A stretch of 64,000 nt of DNA, taken from assembly GCF_900604335.1 (NCBI RefSeq), contig NZ_UWOD01000002.1:1478918-1542917 (forward strand). The letters are read 5' to 3'. Both the position numbers and the translations under genes were made by a program. This DNA comes from Intestinibacillus sp. Marseille-P6563. Lineage in GTDB: Bacteria; Bacillota; Clostridia; Oscillospirales; Butyricicoccaceae. The stretch's first letter is position 1, and every line of letters starts with the position of its first letter. The notes below the pieces were generated by a model, which saw only the letters and a list, made by a program, of their open reading frames with translations, was not told where the DNA came from and made no database searches. Of the stretch, positions 58,777 through 64,000 are shown one piece after another.

Positions 58777-60288
58777 TTATTGCTTTTCGGCAGCGGGCTG
58801 ATAAGGAACCTCGCTGGTAGCATATTTCAGGATGAGTTCGCTCGAGAAGTCCTTGCGGTCGACGATCGCGGTCATCGTGCCTTCGTGCATGACGACGATG
58901 CGGTCGGACATACCCGTGACTTCGGGCAATTCGCTGGAGATCATGATGATGGCTTTGCCTTCGCCCGCCAGCTTGGTGATGAGCGAATGGATTTCAGCCT
59001 TTGCGCCTACGTCGATGCCGCGGGTCGGTTCGTCGACGATCAGGATATCCGGATTGGTCAGCAGCCACCGGCCGACCAGCACTTTCTGCTGGTTGCCGCC
59101 CGACAGGTTCTGGATGGGCGTGTCGATGGTCGGTGTTTTGGTGTTGAGCTTCTTTACATATTCCTCGGTATCCGCGCGCATCTTCTTGTGGTCGAGCGGG
59201 AATCCGTATTTTTTCAGGTTTGCCAGCACGGTATTGTCCTTGACGCTCAGCAGGCCGACAATGCCGTTGCCGCGCCGGTCTTCGGTGAGCAATCCAATCT
59301 TGTTGGCGATTGCGTCCTCCGGCGACTTGATATGCAGTTCTTTTCCGTCCTTATAAATCTTACCGCCGGTGATCTGACGCATGCCGAAAATGGCTTCAGC
59401 CGTTTCGGTACGGCCCGCGCCGACCAGACCTGCCATACCCAGGATTTCGCCCCGGTGCAGCTCAAACGAGACGTTTTTGACCGCTCGTCCAGCGGACAGA
59501 TTTTCAACTTTCAAAATGGTATCGCCGATCGGGCAGTCCACCTTGGGGAACATGTCGGTCACTTCGCGGCCGACCATCAGCTGGATGACCTTGTCGACGT
59601 TCAGGTTTTCCGCGCGGTCGGTGGCAATGTACTCGCCGTCACGATACACCGTGATGTCGTCCGAAATGCGGAAGATTTCGTCCATCTTGTGGGAGATATA
59701 AATGATGGCTACGTTTTTGGATTTGAGTTCTGCGATGATGCGGAACAGATGCTCTACTTCGGCATCGGTCAGCGACGAAGTCGGTTCGTCCATGATAACG
59801 ATGCGGCTGTCATACGAAACCGCCTTGGCGATTTCGACCATCTGCATTTTGGCAACCGTGAGATTGCCCATCTTTTCGTCCGGGTCCACATCCAGATTCA
59901 GCTTCTGGAACAGCTCGATGCTGTCCTGGCGCATCTTCTTGTGGTCGACGATCAGACCCTTGCGGGGCGCGCGGCCCAGCCAGAGATTTTCACATACACT
60001 GCGCTCGGGCACCGGTGAAAGTTCCTGATGAATCATAGAAATACCGGAACTCAGTGCTTCCAGCGTGTTTTTAAAATGAATTTCTTTGCCTTCAAAAACG
60101 ATCTTACCCGAGGTGGGCGGATGAATGCCGATCAGGCATTTCATCAGGGTCGATTTGCCTGCACCGTTTTCGCCCATCAGGGTGTGTACGGTACCGGGAC
60201 GCACCTTCAGCTGCACGCCCTTCAGCGCACGCACACCGGGGAAATCCTTGACGATATCGGTCATCTCCAGGATATACTCTTGACTCAC
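58777..60288 (-). CDS. Simple-sugar ABC transporter ATP-binding protein (RbsA/MglA type), operon B
   Basis: 503 residues from GTG 60288 (GGGGGAAG upstream). Two ABC domains: Walker A MGENGAGKST (about 38-47), LTVAKMQMVEIAKAV and IVIMDEPTSSLTD; then GLVGAGRTE (about 285), LSGGNQQKVLVGRW and ILIVDEPTRGIDVG. It lies 74 bases after the binding-protein gene and 18 bases before the permease gene. Confidence 0.94.
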   Translation of the reverse strand: MSQEYILEMTDIVKDFPGVRALKGVQLKVRPGTVHTLMGENGAGKSTLMKCLIGIHPPTSGKIVFEGKEIHFKNTLEALSSGISMIHQELSPVPERSVCENLWLGRAPRKGLIVDHKKMRQDSIELFQKLNLDVDPDEKMGNLTVAKMQMVEIAKAVSYDSRIVIMDEPTSSLTDAEVEHLFRIIAELKSKNVAIIYISHKMDEIFRISDDITVYRDGEYIATDRAENLNVDKVIQLMVGREVTDMFPKVDCPIGDTILKVENLSAGRAVKNVSFELHRGEILGMAGLVGAGRTETAEAIFGMRQITGGKIYKDGKELHIKSPEDAIANKIGLLTEDRRGNGIVGLLSVKDNTVLANLKKYGFPLDHKKMRADTEEYVKKLNTKTPTIDTPIQNLSGGNQQKVLVGRWLLTNPDILIVDEPTRGIDVGAKAEIHSLITKLAGEGKAIIMISSELPEVTGMSDRIVVMHEGTMTAIVDRKDFSSELILKYATSEVPYQPAAEKQ

Positions 60289-60362
60289 TGTTCTTCCCCC
60301 CAATTTTATTTGAGTTTGGTTTAGGAAAGGGACATCGCTTGCAATGCCCCTTTCCCTTCTGC

Positions 60363-61376
60363 TTATTCGTAATCTGCTACGTTGTCCGGGGTAACGGGTT
60401 CGAACGGTACCCAGCAAATGTTGCCGGTTTCGTCGGTTTCATAATCGGTGCCGTCGTTGATGGCCTTGCCTTCGATCAGGTTTGCAGCAGCCTTTACAGC
60501 GCCGTAGCCCTGGCCGTTTGCATCCTGGAATACGGTCATTGCCAGCGTGCCGTCCTTGATGGCCTGTACGCCGTCAACCGTTGCGTCGATACCAACGATC
60601 GGGATGGAAGTCGGGTCCATGCCCTTTGCCTTCATCGCTTCCACAGCACCCAGTGCCATTGCGTCGTTGTTGGCGATGATGCAGTCAAACTCGGTGGTGC
60701 CCAGCAGCGGGGAGATCATATCCATTGCAGTTGCGCGGTCATACTCTGCAACCAGCGGAGCAGCAGCTTCGATCGGATTCAGGCCTGCGTCCTTCATCGC
60801 CTGGATAACCGATGCCGAACGCTGTTCGGTATGTACCAGACCCAGGGTGCCCTGAAGCATGATGTAACGAACATCGGTCTTGCCCTGTTCCTTAAAGTAG
60901 TTGGCCAGGAATTCGCCCTGGTAACCGCCGGACTGATTTTCGTCGGATACAACCGCTGCGGACTTGCCAGCTTCCAGTACGCTGCTGTCAGCCGGAACGC
61001 GGTTTACGAAAACAACCTTCATGTCGCCAGCAGCTTCGATGCACTGCTGAGCGGTTTCTGCGTCAACCAGGTTTACCAGAACAGCATCGTCGCCTGCATT
61101 GCGAGCAGCTTCGATGAACTGGATCATCTCGCCGGTGTCGTTCTGTGCGTCCTGGGTCGACAGCTTAACGCCCAGTTCGTCAGCGGCGCTCTTTGCACCA
61201 GCTTCCAGCGTGCTCAGGAACTCATCGCGCAGCGACATAATCAGCGTCATGCTGTAACCATCGCTGTCACCGCTAGCAGCTGCGCTGCCCTGCTGTGCGC
61301 TGTCGCCGCCGCAACCGGTCAACATGGTTGCCATCAATGCGGTGGCAGCCAGCCCTGCAAGAAATCGTCTTTTCAT
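60363..61376 (-). CDS. Sugar ABC transporter substrate-binding lipoprotein, operon B
   Basis: 337 residues from ATG 61376 (AGAGGGAGAA upstream). Lipobox LTGC (Cys about 22). Peripla_BP_4 fold: LIMSLRDEFLSTLEAGAKSAADELGVKL (in part, about 45-70), VVFVNRVPADSS, FDCIIANNDAMALGAVEAMKAKG and GIDATVDGVQAIKDGTLAMTVFQD. It is the first gene of operon B, which is divergent from the LacI-AraC pair. Substrate unknown. Confidence 0.93.
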   Translation of the reverse strand: MKRRFLAGLAATALMATMLTGCGGDSAQQGSAAASGDSDGYSMTLIMSLRDEFLSTLEAGAKSAADELGVKLSTQDAQNDTGEMIQFIEAARNAGDDAVLVNLVDAETAQQCIEAAGDMKVVFVNRVPADSSVLEAGKSAAVVSDENQSGGYQGEFLANYFKEQGKTDVRYIMLQGTLGLVHTEQRSASVIQAMKDAGLNPIEAAAPLVAEYDRATAMDMISPLLGTTEFDCIIANNDAMALGAVEAMKAKGMDPTSIPIVGIDATVDGVQAIKDGTLAMTVFQDANGQGYGAVKAAANLIEGKAINDGTDYETDETGNICWVPFEPVTPDNVADYE

Positions 61377-61941
61377 GTTTTCTCCCTCTACTTTCTTTGC
61401 ATTTTTCAAGTGCCGTGCACGTTCACATTTTGTGAAAAGCACGTTTTACTTGACCTGATTTAGTTTTATCGCATATTCTCCGCCCCGTCAACCGCGTTTT
61501 TGCGTTTTCCACATTATAAACAATCAGATTTGCTGGTTTTTCAGCATGTTGTCTACACAAAATTGTGATTCTGGCATATTTGTGCGATGGATGGCAGGGC
61601 TGGTTATGCAAAAACACCTATATTTCCGTGGCAAGGGGGTGCTCGCTTGTGCAATTCCAACGGTTTTGACCGGGAAGTGCGCCCGATGCGCATTGGTTTT
61701 TTTCACCGTGTTTTCGGGACGCTATCCTTATTTTCTTCTGTTTCTTGCGGGGAAATCAGAATCTTTTTTGGGACTTGCCTCGAAAAGTTTACATTTAGAT
61801 TAAATTTTAGAATCTGTACACGAGCACAATTTAATAAATAGCGCGTTTTTGCAATAAAACTGGACTTTTTTAAGAAAGTGTGGTATGCTCTGGATAAATC
61901 ATCGGAGGATTCCTCATTCCAAAGCAATCGAGGTGCGCCAA
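61377..61941. promoter_or_regulatory. Divergent promoter region of ABC operon B and LacI-AraC
   Basis: No gene is supported. On the minus strand TTGACG (61491-61486), 17-base spacer, TAAAAC (61468-61463) is a likely operon B promoter. On the plus strand TGGACT (61861-61866), 17-base spacer, TATGCT (61884-61889) likely drives lacI. A CACAA-AA-TTGTG palindrome (61556-61567) is a candidate operator; it lies well upstream of both. Confidence 0.6.
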
Positions 61942-62991
61942 ATGGCTATCACAATCAATCAAATTGCGGAACTGTGCGGTGTTTCTCGCGGCACAGTCGA
62001 TCGCGCACTCCATAATAAAGGAAATGTGCGCCCCGCGGTGGCGGCGCAAATCAAAAAAGTGGCGGCCGAATACGGCTATACACCCAACCGGGCCGGCCTG
62101 GCGCTTTCGCGCGCCGCGCATCCCATCCGCCTGGGCGTGGTGCTGCACTCGGTGCAGAACAGTTTTGTGCAAAGCCTGCTCGAGTGCTGCCGCCGCGAAG
62201 CGCAGCGGCTGAGTGTGTTCAGCACCGAAATTATCTTTCGGCTGTCCCGGACACTGGACCCGGTGGAACAGGTGCGCATGGTGGATGACTTGGTCTGCAA
62301 CCATAAGGTCGATGGCCTGGCCATCATGCCGCTGCACAGTTTTATGGTCGAAAACCGCCTGAATGAGTTGGCAGAGACCCAATCGCTGCCCATTATCACG
62401 TTCAATACCGATCTGCCCAATAGCCGCCGTATCTGCTACGTCGGACAGGACAGTACAGCGGCCGGCCGGACGGCCGCGGCGCTGATGCGGCTGGCGACCG
62501 GCGGCCACGGTCTGATTTCCCCGATCGTCGGCCCTTCGGAAAACCATAGCGCATATACCGACCGCCTGCGCGGTTTCCAGCTGGAATTGTGCTCGACACC
62601 GTCGGACATGCAGTTCCTGCTCACCCGTGCCGAACGGGATGATGACGATGAATGCACCTATGACGCGACCATGCAGCTGCTGCGCACCCATCCGGACATT
62701 GCGGGCATTTATGCAATCACGTCGGGGTATACCGGCGCCTGCCGGGCGCTCATCGACACCGGACTTGCGGGCAAAGTGCATCTCATCCTGCACGATGAGA
62801 TTGCGTCCAACCTGCAATATGTGCGCGATGGAGTGATCGATTTTGTCATCGGACAAGATGCCGAAGTACAGGGGACCCTGCCCATGCAGCTGCTCTCGGA
62901 CCTCATCCATCTGCGCCGCAAACCGGAAAAAGAGTTATATCATACCGATATCCGTGTGCTGTTCCGCCACAACATTGACAATCTGCTGTGA
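61942..62991 (+). CDS. LacI-family transcription regulator, operon B
   Basis: 349 residues from ATG 61942 (GAGGTG upstream). HTH ITINQIAELCGVSRGTVDRALHN, then a sugar-binding sensor (VDGLAIMPLHSF, TFNTDLPNSRRICYVGQDS, VIDFVIGQDAEVQGTL). It is paralogous to the regulator at 37295-38332. It is divergent from ABC operon B and overlaps the next AraC gene by one base. Confidence 0.92.
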   Translation: MAITINQIAELCGVSRGTVDRALHNKGNVRPAVAAQIKKVAAEYGYTPNRAGLALSRAAHPIRLGVVLHSVQNSFVQSLLECCRREAQRLSVFSTEIIFRLSRTLDPVEQVRMVDDLVCNHKVDGLAIMPLHSFMVENRLNELAETQSLPIITFNTDLPNSRRICYVGQDSTAAGRTAAALMRLATGGHGLISPIVGPSENHSAYTDRLRGFQLELCSTPSDMQFLLTRAERDDDDECTYDATMQLLRTHPDIAGIYAITSGYTGACRALIDTGLAGKVHLILHDEIASNLQYVRDGVIDFVIGQDAEVQGTLPMQLLSDLIHLRRKPEKELYHTDIRVLFRHNIDNLL

Positions 62992-63797
62992 TGGAAATGG
63001 AGCCCTGGATGCGCGGTGCATCCCTTGACAGCGCGGTCCATCTGTTTGATGGTCCCCACGAAAGCGACACCATGCCGCCTTTGTTTTTTCAGGAACTGCC
63101 GGCAGCCAACCGAATGGTGATCGTATGGTGCGGCGAGGTGACCTTCTACGCGGGAACGGTTGCCTATACCGTGCATGCCGACGATTTATTGATTCTGCCG
63201 GTGCAGTTATGCCATGCGCTATTTCCCGGTCCGGGTGCGCAATGGACCCTTCTGGAATTTTTACCCCAGCATGCGGAAAACACCCTGCATGACTGCCAGC
63301 TGTATTCCTTTCATTCGCAGCCACTCATTCGGTCCATGCTGGAGATGATGCGCACCCCGCAGCTGCTGCAATCCTCGCGGGTGCAGATGCTCGAGGCATT
63401 GCTGCTGCAACTGAGCCTGTCCCCGCACATTGCGTTCCACAACGCGGCGCCGGACACGTTGCCGCTGCAAATTTTAGCGTACTTAAACGAACATTTTCGG
63501 GAAGACCTGTCCTTGCAGGAGTTGTCTGCCCGGTTTCATATCAGCCCAAGCCATATGATTCATATTTTCAATCCCTTGTTTGAACTGTCGCCTATGCAAT
63601 ATGTCATCCAGCGGCGCATTGGAGAGGCGCAGCATTTGCTGCTCACGACCGATTGCAGTGCGAGCGAAATCGCAGGCGAGGTCGGCATCCCCAACCGCAA
63701 CCATTTTTACAGCACGTTCAAACGCTTTGTCGGTTTGACGCCCAGCGCTTACCGTGCGCATTTTCGGCGCCTTCCTGTGCAGGAAGAATCATCCTGA
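62991..63797 (+). CDS. AraC-family transcription regulator, operon B
   Basis: 268 residues from ATG 62991 (TGATG overlap with lacI; a GTG at 62988 is also possible). The short sensor half has MVIVWCGEVTFYAGTVAYTVHADDLLILP (in part, about 40-68). The C-terminal AraC domain has LSLQELSARFHISPSHMIHIFNPLFELSPMQYV (in part) and ASEIAGEVGIPNRNHFYSTFKRFVG. Coupling to LacI suggests joint control of operon B. Confidence 0.9.
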   Translation: MEMEPWMRGASLDSAVHLFDGPHESDTMPPLFFQELPAANRMVIVWCGEVTFYAGTVAYTVHADDLLILPVQLCHALFPGPGAQWTLLEFLPQHAENTLHDCQLYSFHSQPLIRSMLEMMRTPQLLQSSRVQMLEALLLQLSLSPHIAFHNAAPDTLPLQILAYLNEHFREDLSLQELSARFHISPSHMIHIFNPLFELSPMQYVIQRRIGEAQHLLLTTDCSASEIAGEVGIPNRNHFYSTFKRFVGLTPSAYRAHFRRLPVQEESS

Positions 63798-63808
63798 AAA
63801 CAGAAAAA

Positions 63809-63836
63809 GCGGCGCGAAAATCGCGCCGTTTCTTTT
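63809..63836 (+). terminator. Intrinsic terminator after the AraC gene
   Basis: GGCGCGA (63811-63817) pairs with TCGCGCC (63821-63827), followed by TTTCTTTTT. Confidence 0.85.
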
Positions 63837-63843
63837 TGAAATG

Positions 63844-63878
63844 CAAAAAACCTCGCAGTTTCAAACTGCGAGGTTTTT
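63844..63878 (-). terminator. Terminator of the displaced tRNA-Ser gene
   Basis: CCTCGCAGTT (63851-63860) pairs with AACTGCGAGG (63864-63873); T-tracts lie on both sides. On the minus strand it begins about six bases after the tRNA CCA end, the normal place for a tRNA terminator. Confidence 0.8.
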
Positions 63879-63879
63879 C

Positions 63880-63902
63880 TGGCGGAGAAAGAGGGATTTG
63901 AA
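63880..63902 (-). other. 3' end fragment of a tRNA-Ser gene, probable att junction of an integrated element
   Basis: Read on the minus strand, the 23 bases give a T-loop TTCAAAT, T-stem half CCCTC, acceptor half TTTCTCC, discriminator G and CCA. The complementary halves of the T-stem and acceptor are missing because the sequence diverges into AT-rich DNA at 63903. This is the usual remnant left where an integrase has used a tRNA 3' end. It is not a functional tRNA. Confidence 0.7.
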
Positions 63903-64000
63903 TTCCAAATATGTATTTTTATAGGTATTATCTCGTTGTATAGTGTTTGTTTTGTCCGGGATTCGGAATATATTCGCACAATAAATCCATAGAGTCCATG
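63903..64000. other. AT-rich edge of a probable integrated element
   Basis: 98 bases, clearly richer in AT than the chromosome to the left, with no gene start that I can support. It is the side of the tRNA junction expected to belong to the inserted element. Confidence 0.45.

Noticed and set aside
57481..60018. 845-codon open frame on the plus strand
   Set aside because: It lies opposite the ABC permease and ATPase genes, has no ribosome site or domain, and arises from GC-rich codon bias.
63880..63955. Complete tRNA-Ser gene
   Set aside because: Only the last 23 bases fit; the opposing stem halves and anticodon arm are absent.
1..64000. CRISPR array, rRNA operon or complete tRNA genes
   Set aside because: No regularly spaced direct repeats and no rRNA or full tRNA sequence were seen on reading through.

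Overview
This window reads as the chromosome of an anaerobic, spore-forming, butyrate-producing gut Firmicute. The evidence is a butyryl-CoA:acetate CoA-transferase (24380-25720), a SpoVAC-type sporulation protein (23198-23635), a monomeric [FeFe] hydrogenase (30332-31774), hybrid-cluster protein with an HcpR-like regulator, a tryptophan T-box, chromate-transporter halves, and strong AGGAGG ribosome sites in fairly GC-rich DNA. Order Oscillospirales, for example a Butyricicoccus/Agathobaculum relative, is my best guess; it is inference, with no 16S or marker gene present.

Left region (1-11.3 kb): a sugar phosphotransferase locus. A glycerol-1-phosphate-dehydrogenase-like enzyme and a dedicated HPr precede a divergently placed PRD regulator, a mannose/sorbose-type EIIA-EIIB-EIIC-EIID set, and a catabolic block of a zinc alcohol dehydrogenase, a zinc-ribbon protein, a class II aldolase and a ribose-5-phosphate isomerase A. 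The set implies uptake and phosphorylation of a sugar or polyol, oxidation, isomerisation and aldol cleavage, but the substrate cannot be read from sequence.

11.3-31.8 kb: stress and housekeeping. Hemerythrin and hcp were probably neighbours before an IS110 element with a candidate bridge RNA landed between them. A perfect GTAAC-ATAT-GTTAC palindrome sits at about -41.5 of the inferred hcp promoter and the HcpR-like gene is nearby. Then come a TIM-barrel sugar isomerase, an SLH/DUF4358/DHHW surface protein, a two-subunit chromate transporter, a TrpB2 enzyme under a tryptophan T-box, SpoVAC, CoA-transferase, threonine ammonia-lyase, a DivIVA-like coiled coil, a fumarase beta subunit and the hydrogenase.

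31.8-47 kb: an IS3 element sits exactly in the loop of the hydrogenase terminator. It is followed by MATE and CLC transporters, thiE, HAD phosphatases, a LacI regulator facing an IolG-like dehydrogenase and an SSS symporter, lrgAB, small regulators, a flippase, and a MarR/YczE pair.

47-63.8 kb: the most interesting part. Two simple-sugar ABC transporter operons are each co-oriented with a gene for a URO-D/MtaA-like enzyme at their end, and each is divergent from a pair of regulators (AraC+AraC; LacI+AraC). The second also carries a TIM-barrel isomerase. Hairpins without T-runs separate transporter genes from enzyme genes. This looks like a duplicated uptake-plus-modification system for an unknown, possibly methylated, sugar or polyol.

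Right edge: bases 63880-63902 are exactly the 3' end of a tRNA-Ser gene, followed by its terminator and abutted by AT-rich DNA, as expected for the att junction of an integrated element lying to the right.
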